DNA from: Sialis fuliginosa
Taxonomy: Eukaryota > Arthropoda > Insecta > Megaloptera > Sialidae
Reading direction: 5' to 3'
Length of the DNA stretch: 64,000 nucleotides
Assembly (NCBI GenBank): GCA_961205875.1
Contig: OY540812.1
Span: 31,815,098-31,879,097, forward strand
In this document: positions 11,291 through 22,544 of the stretch, piece by piece
Position numbering within the stretch: position 1 is the first letter of the stretch
Layout of the letters: each line of letters begins with the position of its first letter
Made by a program: the position numbers and the translations under genes
The notes under the pieces: model-generated
What the model was told of the DNA's origin: nothing
The model's database searches: none
What the model saw: only the letters and a program-made list of their open reading frames with translations

Positions 11291-11793
11291 TTTAATTTGT
11301 CAAATTAGTAGAAGTCAATGTTTTCTACCAATTTGGTGACGAACAAACCTTTGTACTGATTTTGTTATTATGTTGTTTAGGTGTTAGAAATAATAGTTAT
11401 AATTAATTTTGTAGATACAATAAAAATATATTTTTTAAATCGTGTAAAGTATTTTTCTCTAACAATTTTATTTTGAAAATAAATAATTTTGATTATTTAG
11501 TTTAAATTATTTTGTTTGGTGATGATACAGAGATGGATTGGCAAGAAAATTCAGCCCCTACAAAATAACAACAATTGGGGATGAAAAAATACTTTTTATA
11601 TTTTTATAAATGTTTCGGAATTTATTTTATCCTTCTTCAGTATAAGTATCACTATTTACATTTTTTTTAAATAATATTTACAATATATAAAAATAATATA
11701 CCTAGCAATATATAAATTAATATTTTTACAAATTTTTATGCCTAATTATTATATTTATTATTTATTTTTATACTAATTATAGGTATAATATTT
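11290..11793. other. AT-rich intergenic sequence, nothing recognised
   Basis: Between nvd and msl-2. Only AT-rich low-complexity DNA is seen. Confidence 0.5.
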
Positions 11794-12386
11794 AGGGTGT
11801 TTTTTTTAAATTTTTTCGGTCCCATTGGCCTATGTTTTAGCTTTGTATCAAAAGTTAATTGTACCAAAATCTTAGACTCATAGATCAAACCTGTGGACGG
11901 CGCAAACCGATTCTTTTTCTTATTATTTGTAAATATCTCGTTGAAAAACGTATTTATTTTAATTTCTTATGGCAGCATATCATAGAGAATTATATTTCTT
12001 ACAAATAAGATCCCAAAGGCTTAAATCATAGATCGAGTATTTTTAAAGATATGTTCGTTTAAACATTTTCATAAAAAGTAAAATCCAATTTTTATGATAA
12101 TTTTTAAACAAACATTTCTCAAAATTTATTAGATTTATAAATTGAGCACTTAATTCTCTACAAAATATTGCTCTGAGAAATTTAAAAAAAAATTTTTTTT
12201 CAACGAGATATTCACGTGTAAGTAAAAAAGTAATTTTTTCCATGTTAATTAAATAGGAAAAATACTCGGTTTGCGGCGTCCACAGGTTTGATCTATGAGT
12301 CTGAATTTTTGGGACAATTAATTTTTGATCAAAAGCTAAAACATAGGCCAATGGGACTGAAAAAATAAAAATTAAAAAAACACCCA
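11794..12386. repeat. Fold-back MITE between nvd and msl-2
   Basis: Left arm 11794-11950 is the inverted image of 12205-12386: GGGTGTTTTTTT ends, then CCCATTGGCCTATGTTTTAG, then GACTCATAGATCAAACCTGT. The arms are about 85 percent alike. A 114-codon frame on the minus strand inside is chance. Confidence 0.75.
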
Positions 12387-13613
12387 AATATAATATACAT
12401 ACATGCTTATATTGATCTAGTCCTATTTAATTTTTGGTTAAGTGTATGTGTGGTAATTGCTGACCCACATACAGGTATTTTCAGATAATTATTATAATTA
12501 CTTTAATAGCATAAATTCAATTTTTATAGAAAATAAGGAGATTGAATTTCGAAATATTCCATCTTAGTGGGTGTTTATGTTATCAAAGGAAGACCTATAA
12601 TTTCACGTTTCCAGGTCAAGGGGTTTTATTAATATGATCAATTTTTATCTAACCAGGCTAATATTTCAAAAATAAAACAAGATAAAAAAGTTTCAGATAG
12701 ATATATAGGGGGACATATTTTTTATGGCTTTTATTACGATTTTTGAATTTTTTTTTCTCGGGATCTAACAATCTTATAGAAAAAGTACAAAAAACAAAAA
12801 ATGTTTATTTTGACCTAATAAAACTTGGAAAATTATTTGGTATTTAATTTTTTTAATTATTTTTTTGTTAAGATAAAAACAAAACAGTTAAAAATAAATT
12901 TTTGAAAAGTTTAGTATTTTGTACTTTTTCTCTAAAATTGTTAGTTTCCCAGTAAAATTTTTTTGAAAGTTCAAAAATCTCTAAACATTTTGTTGTCTCA
13001 AAAAATTGCAATCGTAAAATTTTTTTCAACGAAAGTTGTTTATCTTTCACGGAAAACATGATTCTGAGTGCGCTGTCCGATGTCCCCCTTTTGTCCGAAT
13101 TTTTTTTCTATCCTGCTTTAAAAAAATTATTTATTGCTTCTAAAGACATTTTTTCCTACAAAAGGCACATGGTAAATTTTTTTTAAAAACAAATATAATT
13201 AATTAATTTACTAATAAACTGTTCGTTGCTTGAAATTAAACATAATTTGATAAATCTATCTATTATTTGCACCAAAAGTTTAATGGTCCCAACATCCTAT
13301 TGCAGGCCTCCTCCTGATAAGAAACCTAAGACATTTTTTTGACGACAGCTAAAATAAAAGTTTGTTGACTTGTTGCGCAGAGCCCCTAGAGTCTAGACTA
13401 GAGCCCTGTCAGTTCCTCTTTGTGGGGGCCATGGGAAGTCTTCCTAAAGAACAAAATAGATTCCTTCCCTTACTTTATTACCCCCCCCCCCCCCCCCCCC
13501 AACTATAATTCACTAAGCTTCCACTGAGTTTCATCACTGTTATTATTTCCTAAGCACATTCACACAATTTTTTTAATAATTCACTAGGTTCACATTTCTA
13601 TATTAAACATGTA
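12387..13613. other. Intergenic sequence 3' of msl-2
   Basis: AT-rich, with a run of about 20 C at 13482-13500. No gene, domain or terminal repeat found. It should hold the 3' UTR of msl-2, but no AATAAA close to the stop stands out. Confidence 0.45.
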
Positions 13614-15869
13614 CTATATATCTATATCAACATCGCTATCGGACCCTTGTTGAACTTTAAAATCATTCTCAGTCAGGAGAGCTGAAGGTAAAACGTTAGA
13701 GGTGTGCGTTAGCTCGTTCAAGTTGATAACGCGGATGTTCTGTGACGTGAACATCGTAGAGTTACTGTCAGATACTTGGTTTTGTGATGGTACGTACGCG
13801 TCCGTTACTTCGGGGTAATGGATTTGCACGTTCTCGTATTTTGGTATTTGTGGACGCACCTGAAATTGAATGAAATTTATATAAAAACTTTTAAGAAAAA
13901 AATAATAATTAAATTTAAACAGTTTTTGAAGTTGGTTTTCTTTTTTTCAGTGGCGTCTCTTTGAATTCAATAGTCAGATTCCGATTAAATTTATATGGGA
14001 CCATCTCGGAAGTATACTCCTTAAAGAATTGTCCAAATCGATGCATTTTGTCGAATAATGCTTGAACATATATGAAAAATATATATTGTCGAATTGATAA
14101 CTTTCTTCTTTTTTGAAATCAGTTAAAAATACCAGGTGTTCAAAAAAATATAGGGAGGGTTCATTCAGGGCTGGCTTTGGCAAGTCTGAGGCCAGTGGCG
14201 TGTTACAGACTAAACATTTTAGATAAGTGCTTAGGGCCCTGAGTTTAGAAGGCCTCCTCAAATAAATGGCGGTTTTGTTTATTTTTTGATAATTTTCCTT
14301 TTTAATTTTTTTTAAATGGGGTTCAAAATTATTTTCTGCTTAGAAAATATAAGTATAAGCATAATATGTATAAGTCACTTTTAAGACAGAAACTTATAGG
14401 ATGAAATTTTATTTGTAGGTATTTTTATTGTTTTAGTGTTCTGTACCGAAATCAGAAAAAGGAGCCCTTAGAGATTTGGCATAATTATAGTAAATGGTGG
14501 ACCAATAATAAACTAAAGTTATAAAAATTAAATTTTAAGTTTTAAGCGTTTTTTTGAAGAAGGCAAATGGGTTACTAAATTTTTTTTAATTCAATCCCAG
14601 TGAGCGGGATATCAAATGAAAGCTGACGTTTCAAGAATTTTAAATATGCAAAAGTTTTGTTCTTATTAAAATCTTTGTTTAACAAATTCAAAAAAACAAT
14701 CATAAAATTTTTGTCTCCTGGCCATCTCCAAAAATAGTTAAGTGAGAAAAAACTGGAAAAAATTGGGAGTATGTATAATGCTGAGATCACAAGAAAATTA
14801 TCAGCACTCGACGCACACAAAATTGTTATAAAATACTTGTTTATATGATACATCTGTTTTCTAATACACGAACTATTAAATAGTGCATCTACAAGTCTAC
14901 AAGTGGTTCTTACATTTGTAATTTTTTTTTAAATTATAAATCTCTCTCTCTCTTTTATCCAGTGTCATTGCTTGTAAATAAATTGAAAAATTATAAAAAA
15001 AGTTAAATAACCATTACCTTAACTCCATCAGGTCTGTGAGGGTTTCTACACCCCCTGCATTTACATTCAATACACGCCTTGCCTTCCACATAGCACGGGC
15101 ATCTCTGTCCGCAGCACGTCAACTTCCCAGGCGTAGGCGTAGCATTCCCACACCTGCACCCTTTACGTTTGTTCACCGAAACACTCTTAACTTTACCTCC
15201 AGTCCTTGTCTGCTGAACTGGAGGCTTCTTAAAACTATTACCACTTTGTTCACTCGCTTCTTCATTTGTTTTGCGTTTAATCGTCAACTTGTTCCCACTC
15301 TCCGCTACGAGTACTGAATAAAAATCCTGTTCCGTTTTAATCGTTTCACTCTGAACCCGTCGTGTTTGAGTTGTCGTATTCGTATAAACACAAGGAAGCA
15401 TGTTGTACATAGATTTTGAAATCCCACTGTTGTTATACTCATCGTTCAGACCAGCCCCTTCGCATATAAGCTCAACTAACGAAACCAGTCCTGCATTTTC
15501 TGTCAATTCAGCTTGTGCAGATATCTCTTTGAAAATCTCGGTACTGCGAAAGTACGAACACAGTTTCTTATAGCACTGTAAAATCATTCTTAACTGAACG
15601 TTCTCAGTGTAGACTACGTAGAATTTACAGCACATGCACAAAGGTTTGAGTTTTTTGCGTCCTGTTTGACAAACGCGACACACGTGGTGGTGACAACCCG
15701 TGGATACAGGCGTGTGTGGCTCCAGAAGCAAGTTAGTGCAAACGCAGCATGATAGTGATTGACGAAGATATGGTACAAGTCTTTGTAGGTCTCTCCAGTT
15801 TGACGGATCTTGTTTTATAGCTTGAACTATTAGCCGACATGTTGATATATATAAACTAGTTGCATTCAT
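13614..15869 (-). CDS. msl-2: MSL2-like RING/CXC E3 ubiquitin ligase of the MSL complex
   Basis: Two coding exons on the minus strand: 15869-15018 (284 codons, donor GTAATG) and 13859-13614 (81 codons plus TAG), 365 residues in all. The N-terminus has the MSL2-type RING: C41-x2-C44, then C59-x-H61-x2-C64-x2-C67, then C78-x2-C81, followed by the conserved CYKKLC stretch. Near the end of exon 1 lies a CXC domain with ten cysteines between residues 238 and 274. The second exon is polar and ends in an acidic SDSDVDIDI tail. In flies MSL2 is the E3 ligase and DNA-reading subunit of the dosage compensation complex; in other animals it works with MSL1/MOF on histone H4K16 acetylation and H2B ubiquitination. 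The protein is short against the fly (over 700) and human (over 550) forms. The intron between exons carries a repeat copy (14555-14830). The start chosen is the first ATG before the RING; no upstream in-frame extension is evident. Confidence 0.9.
13860..14554. other. msl-2 intron, left part
   Basis: AT-rich. About 13920-14110 resembles the family P tail (GTTTTTGAAGTTGGTTTTC). A GGCCAGTGGCGTGTTACA segment near 14190 resembles a hAT-type end without a partner. Confidence 0.4.
14555..14830. repeat. Interspersed repeat in the msl-2 intron (second copy 55485-55715)
   Basis: Shares with 55485-55715, in the same orientation, AAATGGGTTACTA, AAATGAAAGCTGAC, CATATCTCC-like and GCATGCTAAGGTCAT-like blocks. 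Class unknown. Confidence 0.6.
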
Positions 15870-17828
15870 TATGAATAATTACTTTTAAAATTTAATTATT
15901 TTGATAGTTTTTAGGTTAGAAACAAACAATGTTCTTTCATTGACGTTTCAAACGTGACAGAAATAACAGGGGTTTGTTTACCCTAGATTTTATACAGTTC
16001 TGCCAACTTATAGGATACAAAAAGTACTAGTGCGCTCCATCATGTCAGTAGCGTATCATTCGTGTCTAAAAATAAATACCTATCAATTGTTCGAAATTAT
16101 AAAATTAATTAATAACAAATATACAATATTACCTTTTAAATTATTTCAGTAATAGCTGATAAATAGATAAACGATTACTTGGAATCATCATTTCTCTTAC
16201 AGACATACCTATGAATATGCATATTATAATTTTTTAATCGACGTCTATGGGATTGTATGAAAATGACATTTGAGAAAATGGCCGCCATGCTTTATGTCTA
16301 TGCATCTTTTCGATATTTGAATTGTTTATTGAACGACATGATTAAAATAATCTATAACAAGTCTATTTATACGTTATCTGCAATAATAAAAAAATATTAA
16401 ATATAAAATATTGGCAAAGTTGCAACATGTATATATAGTATGCAATCCATGCAACCGATGCAACGGATGCAACTTTGGATAACCATGTCATTGCTATAAA
16501 CAGCTGTTTTCATATATGATTTCTGATTCTGAGTCGTAGTGTCGGAAAGTGTTCAATGGAGTTTGAGAAAAGTGTTTAAATAATCATTTCAACATTATAA
16601 ATACATTGCGAGCAATATAATTTAATTTTTATACTACATTTTAGGTGAGATATATTTTGTTTTGCATTTAAAATATCGTAGTGGTGTCATAGTGAACTTA
16701 TTTGTATATATTGACGGAAAAAAATCATTGTGATAAATTTTATGTGTGTGTGTAAATAAAAATAGTTTATGAACTAACTAATCAATGTATGGTTATTAAA
16801 GATATCGTATAAACGTAATTGGTGTAGATTAAAAAGGTAATTGTTAATATTTTTTTCCTAATACGTATCTAACTACAATAACCTTATACATTTTTTTTCT
16901 ACTTAAATATTGTCTCGTATAGTATATAAATACTTAAAACCATATACTACTACTGTTTTATAAGATTGAGCTATAAAAATAATCTTATAACCCACTACAA
17001 TGCATATTTTTTAATACTAACACTAATTAGATTTATTAAAAATGCAATGGAAGCTGAAAAATGTCAATAATTATTACACAATTTGACATTTCTAATAATA
17101 GTATGTTTCCGTGTTATAGTTTTATCATTTATTAATTTTTGAAGTTGTATTTGTGATTTATAATTCATTATACACGTGTTTAAATCTGCTTGGATATTGA
17201 TTTTCTTGTCGGAATATATTTATCTAGAATTTAGATGCATTTATGACTTCTTATCAGTAATTAATGTTGACTTTTGAATTAATAGAAGCAACGTCTTGTC
17301 AATTTGTGTAATATAATATAATGTCAGGGTCGGTCTAGGCTTAAAAATAAAATAATTTAAGTTATTTAATAAGTATAAGTGATAAAACGGCGAACTTAAA
17401 TGATTACACATAATAATATGCGATATCCTCTCTAAAAAATGTAGAGATGCATGTGCCATTCTTTCGATTTCGTAATATTATATTATGCTTCAATTATAAA
17501 GTCGGGTGCACACTGTACGATTATCGAGCGAGTAATCTATTGCTTAATATTCGCACGAATATATTTTTTTTTGCAAATAGTTTAAATTCGGGAAGGTTAA
17601 AAAAGTTATTAAGTGGGGTTAAACAAACAAAGTTGTATCTTATTGTTAGTCAGATTTTAACCCTATCTTTGGTATTTCGTGAAGCGAGAAATTTTCAGGG
17701 AATGGGATGAGATGATTTGTTTAAATAATATATATAGGACAAAGTTATTTTATTAGAAATCTATTACAAAAATTGCAAAATATCGAAGCTGATTCTAATA
17801 ATATGATCATTTCATTGTATATTAATAT
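15870..17828. other. Head-to-head intergenic region of msl-2 and AdipoR
   Basis: The promoters of msl-2 (minus) and AdipoR (plus) should lie here. 16030-16310 is a diverged copy of the 57067-57502 MITE family. A possible non-coding AdipoR exon around 16500-16640 cannot be proved. No TATA box or initiator is decisive. Confidence 0.4.
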
Positions 17829-18716
17829 ACTAGCTGGGCCCACGCGGCTTCGCTCGCGTAGACTACGGAATTATTGTTTAGGATTTTTGAAAAATATAGT
17901 TTAATTAATTAAGTACAAACACGATTAGTTATTATTGTAATAATAATTTATCAATACCTAAATTACCTAACAAAAACGAATCAGAAGAAAAAAGTACAAA
18001 TAATTTGTGTTCTGTTTAAATTTAAATGTTAATTATTGAAAACAAAATTAACTCAAACGTCAGCCGAGGGACTCCGAATATCTACCGAACGTAAGCGAAT
18101 CCAGTCTGATGTACATCGCTTCGATGCGGCACGACACCATACATTTAAAATGTTACCTTTATAAATATATTTTAAGATATTTTCTAAACTATACGACCAA
18201 ATTGGATGCTGTAAATGGCAAACTATATCTACATTAAGTACTTATGACGATGAAATCATTTATTTCGATAAGGATTAATGTTTTGCAGGTCATAAGTCCA
18301 TGTAAACAAAACCCAAATATTTTATGTTTTTTTTGTAACATAAAAGCAGTCATTGTGGCTTAAATATAAAAGTTAGACATATCGTGTCGCTGACTTAATT
18401 GTAGAACTTTTGATTCTACACAATTCTTTAATACATTATTTTGTTCTATATTGAACGGTTTAGGCAGCGTATTACAAAACAGCGCGCCGACGGCAAAATT
18501 TTTTCCGACTTGATTTACTATTATCGTCACTGCTTTGTTGTTATGTTACCTAACGTAAAAAAATATAGCCTATAACCTGGCCAGAGAACGTACCTATGAA
18601 TTAAAAAAAAAAACTCGTAAATCGGATAAGTGGTTCTCGAGTGATAAGGTAACTAACGGACAGACAGACAGACAGACAGACAGACAGAGAGACGTTGAGC
18701 TTTATATATATTAAGG
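17829..18716 (+). mobile_element. RTE-like non-autonomous retroposon, copy 1
   Basis: Starts ACTAGCTGGGCCCACGCGGC and ends with a GACA microsatellite followed by GACGTTGAGC and a TATATATATTA tail. A nearly identical inverted copy lies at 29262-30145. GC-rich head, AT repeat tail and absence of terminal inverted repeats are typical of RTE-related retroposons. No reverse transcriptase is present. Confidence 0.7.
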
Positions 18717-18721
18717 ATTAA

Positions 18722-19045
18722 AGTAGCTGTGTCCGCTGCTTCGCTCGCTTGAATATAAAAGTTAGATATATGGTATCGCAGAGTTTATTTTAGATCTTTT
18801 TATTCTATACAATTATTTACTACATTTATTGTTTAACATTTAACGGTTTAGGTAGCGTATTGCAAAAGAGCGCGCTGGCGGCAAACTTTTTTTCGACTTG
18901 ATTTACTATTATCGTCACTGCTTATTCCATATGTTACCTTAAGTAACAAAAAACATATAAATGAATTAAAAAAACGTAAATCGGATAAGTGGCTCTTGAG
19001 TGATAAGCGCATTAACGGACAGACAAAGAGACGTTGCGTTTTTAT
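18722..19045 (+). mobile_element. RTE-like retroposon, shortened copy
   Basis: Directly follows copy 1. It has the GCTGCTTCGCTCGCTTG head joined to the second half of the same element, with GGACAGACAAAGAGACG near the end. More diverged than the two long copies. Confidence 0.6.
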
Positions 19046-19636
19046 GTTTCCACTCTGAACTAAAACTGCATACTCACTTTAAAGTGTGTGAGCAAGAACG
19101 AGAAAACGTTTTCGTTCAATAATCGTTTGATGAGTACCTGGCTTTATTAAAAAATTGTATCATTCTGATTTTAATAAAAATAAAAAGGGGTTAACATATT
19201 TGTATTTTGGAGTATGACCCTTGAAAATAAAAATAAATATTTATTTTGTATAATACAAAAGTTTTTTTTACGTATTTAAAATTGTAAAAAGCTATAATTT
19301 CGAAACTGCCGGTTAATGTTGTAATTTATACGGAAACGAATTAAAATTATATTAGAAATGGAAAACAACCTGTCGAATATATATAATTAACAGTTATGAA
19401 GTAAATTGTAAATTATCACAAGGTTTTTTATCAGAGGTTGGAAGGTTCAATGTCATTGTTCCTACGTCATTATTGTACGGTATTTTATTTAATTTTTACT
19501 ACGCAAATATAATTTTCATGAAAACTTATTTTTATTACATTAATTGGAAGGTCATTTTTATTTTTATTCTGATAAAAATAAAATGACATTGTTTCTACAA
19601 CCTATATAGTTTGTCATTGTTATCTTTTTTTTATAA
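19046..19636. other. AT-rich intergenic sequence, nothing recognised
   Basis: Upstream of AdipoR; no frame, repeat copy or terminal repeat recognised. Confidence 0.4.
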
Positions 19637-20154
19637 GGTACTGTCACCAGTCTTGGCCGCTTATTATTTATTTATTATACAGTTTTTTTTAGATTGATGG
19701 GCTTCTTTTATGTAATTGTCATGAGCTCATATTACTAATAAAACAAGTACCTCTTTATTAAATCAATTTAATTACCAAAAGTAGTTTTTTTATTATAGCC
19801 TTTTATTTTGTTTATGTTTATTCTCCAGTAATGAATAAAGTAAGACCAGTAATGGACACCCAGTACTACGACACAAAAGTTATAAAATAAAGAATCGTAA
19901 AATTCGAAACAATGTAAGCAGATGATATGATAATATAATAATTAATTAATAAATTACTCTAATAATTAGTTTAAATATCCACCATTTTGATACCCATTGA
20001 CCGATTGGCATCAAAAGCTGTTTTACAGTTCAGTGTCTATAGATTATGATTCAGTAATGGCAGTAATCAAATATCAACAAATATTTCTAATTTAGTACAT
20101 TTAATTAAACAAGAGTCTAACACTGGGGTATGATCCAAGAATGGTGCCACTACC
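19637..20154. mobile_element. MITE family G, copy 1
   Basis: Ends are inverted: GGTACTGTCACCAGTCTTGG at the left, and the complement of GGTAGTGGCACCATTCTTGG at the right. Other copies: 22735-23127 (right end lost) and 43863-44363 (both ends). The interior shares ATTGATGGGCTT, CTCCAGTAATGA and CAGTGTCTATAGATTATGAT. Non-coding. Confidence 0.8.
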
Positions 20155-20648
20155 TTATTAGTACATAGATATAATGATTTTTCGACACTTTTACTATAAA
20201 AACTTTCTCTATTATAGCATTTCCAGCGTTTAGTTTTCATTTTAGAAATTATTTCGTAAAACTATTTAGGTAGTCTTATAAATTATAAAACATTATTAAT
20301 TATTATTGTTCTACTAGAATGCTTCTGACCGCAGTTATATTGTATATAAATCAGGGCTGTATTAAGGAATTATTTCAGGTACTTAAAAAGTGTCGGATGA
20401 TTCTAAAATTAAAATAAATTATGCACAATAACAATTCTAAAAGATTAAGCTTGTAGAGATATAAAGAAGAAATATGAGATTAAATTCCATGTTTAAAAAA
20501 TAATTTTCATAAAAGTGTGTAAGTGTACAAATATAATTTAGTTTATGTGTAGTTTATCTTTTCATTTGCATGTAGATACTGATAATTACATGGATAACAC
20601 GTATATGTTAATCATGTCAACATGTACATATACAGGCTGGCTGAAAAG

Positions 20649-20975
20649 TAATCAACATTAAATATTAAAATTAAATTTTTAATGTTGTTTTTCTTGAAAT
20701 GTTTATTATACTACTGTATTGTATTTTTATATTGATGTAATTGTCAATAAAATGCTTGTCGGAAGAAGGAGGGGGGAGGGGGGGGGGGGGGTCTTAATGT
20801 GACAAAAGTATGTGTAATCAACATTGAATATTCTAATTAAATTTTTAATGTTGTTTTTCTTGAAATGTTTATTATACTACTGCATTGTATTTTTATATTG
20901 ATGTAATTGTCAATAAAATGCTTGTCAGAAGAAGGGGGGGGGGGGGTGTCTTAATGTGACAAAGTCTGTATATAA
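20649..20975 (+). repeat. Direct tandem duplication, about 166-bp unit, with poly-G
   Basis: Two units offset by 166 bp share TAATCAACATT, TTTTAATGTTGTTTTTCTTG, CAATAAAATGCTTGTC and a run of G, then TCTTAATGTGACAAA. The units are over 90 percent alike, so the duplication is fairly young. Confidence 0.85.
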
Positions 20976-21124
20976 AAATATAAGACGCCTTATTACCTTT
21001 TTAAAAATACCGAATAAGAAATGTAAATTGATGGGTGGGGGGGATGCTAATTTGATGTAATATTATGGAGGGGAGTTAACAAGATTGTGACGGATGAGGA
21101 TAGTCTTTCGTAAATAACAAAATA

Positions 21125-21665
21125 AAACGGCCAAGTGCGTGTTGGGCACGCACATGATAGGGTTCCGTAGTCATAACGATTTATAAAAAGGGTTATTTCA
21201 AAATTTTTTATAAACTATTCTTGCTACAGTGTCCGATATAATTTTCATTGAAAGTACTAATTAACAGCTACATTCTGGAACTTTTTCAGATTTTTTTTAT
21301 CGATAGCTTAGAAATTATAAGGGGGGGGGGGGGGGGCGCTCTGATAACCACATTGAAGAGCAAATATATCGTGACTGAAGGGTTAAAATCAAAAGGTCAT
21401 ACAATATTTTCTGTTGTATTTTAGGAGACATATCTAAAGACACACCACTTAATGGATTTTAAGTGAACATTTAAAAAAAATATATTTTTCAATCTATGGA
21501 AAGAAGTCTAAAAAATTGTTTTTTAAAAAATCTTATCATTTCTGTTTTTGGGTTATCAATTTTCGTCCGTATACCAAATTTCATCTGAATCGGTATAAAA
21601 TTTATGTAGGCAGACAGACAGAGTGAAACTATAAGGGTTCTTAGTTTTCTACGGAACCTTAAAAA
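21125..21665 (+). repeat. Interspersed repeat family S (GGCCAAGTGC...GGTTCCGTAG)
   Basis: Begins GGCCAAGTGCGTG and GGGTTCCGTAG and ends in AGACAGACAGAGTGAAACTA, TTTTCTACGGAACC. Other copies: 35920-36390 (inverted), 46405-46470 and 47695-47765 (ends), 51905-52500 (inverted), 60830-61050 (inverted). The GGTTCCG signature is common in insect genomes; class not settled here. Confidence 0.75.
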
Positions 21666-22254
21666 GCGTGTCGTAGTTTATGGCAGAATAAAAACATTTT
21701 TTAAATATTATCGATGTCGTCGTAAAATGAAAAATAGGAAAAAACAGAATAATTAAGGGGTGCTTATAATTTACATAAAACTTTGGGCTTATATGCTCCT
21801 TTATCCTGCAATGAATTTCTTCGTAAAGTTAAAAATTCAAGTTGTTTTTTTTTGTTCATTCTGTACATTGTGTACAACCACTTATAAAATATTAATTTGT
21901 TGGTAAAAGTATAAACAAGGTGATTCACTTATAACGATGCATGTTCGAAGGAAGGGGGTTATTATCAAATATTAGCGGTTAAGTCCGTCAAAAGTGACGA
22001 GATACAATTATTTATTAATTGTATGCTCTATCATCCAGGAAACATGAATATTGCAATAATTATTGTCGACACAATAACATCTTTGGTTACGGTATTTTTC
22101 AGTTATGTCCTTGGAGGTGACCTACTTTTAAAAAATCGATTGCTCACTAGACATATCCAAAGGATAGAGGAAGCAATGTGATCATTATTAAAAACAGTCA
22201 CTGAACGGATTTTAATGAATCCTGGTTTGTTAGGCCTGCCTAAACGGTTAGGCG

Positions 22255-22480
22255 GTATCATAATTTTTTTTCTTCAAAATATCTCAAGAACGATGCATGT
22301 ACCATGAAAATTGTATAGGACCTTTTTTGTAGAGCATTACATTATCTATAAAAAAGGTTATTGCAAGTTTTGTAGTAATATATTCCCTTACAAATATATG
22401 AATCTCTTAGTACGAGGAGTGTTTCCTCGTGGTAATAAAATCTTATGCAATTACTTGGCAGATGTTTCTTAAGTTTATTT
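22255..22480 (+). repeat. Family P fragment beside the first AdipoR coding exon
   Basis: Matches 4450-4935 in part: AAATATCTCAAGAACGATGC, TGTAGAGCATTA and TTACTTGGCAGATG. It ends about 25 nt before the AdipoR acceptor. Confidence 0.6.
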
Positions 22481-22505
22481 CGGTTTATGATTTGTCTATT
22501 TTCAG

Positions 22506-22544
22506 TAATCGAGAGTTGATAACTGAGACAATCATCATTCCAAC
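22506..22544 (+). other. AdipoR: AdipoR 5' UTR part of first coding exon
   Basis: A pyrimidine-rich acceptor ending TTTTCAG at 22505 sits 39 nt before the ATG at 22545. This implies splicing from an upstream non-coding exon, not identified, probably between 16.3 and 22 kb. A repeat fragment (22255-22480) ends about 25 nt before the acceptor. Confidence 0.6.

Noticed and set aside
12043-12387. 114-codon frame on the minus strand
   Set aside because: Lies wholly in one arm and the loop of fold-back 11794-12386.
15036-15317. 93-codon open frame on the plus strand
   Set aside because: It is the antisense of the msl-2 CXC region; the other strand encodes the recognisable protein.
16500-16640. 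Non-coding first exon of AdipoR
   Set aside because: A GTGAG follows at 16645, but without an initiator, conserved UTR or transcript it cannot be supported.
18655-18692. GACA repeats as a regulatory array
   Set aside because: Part of the retroposon tail, also present in the inverted copy at 29285-29320.
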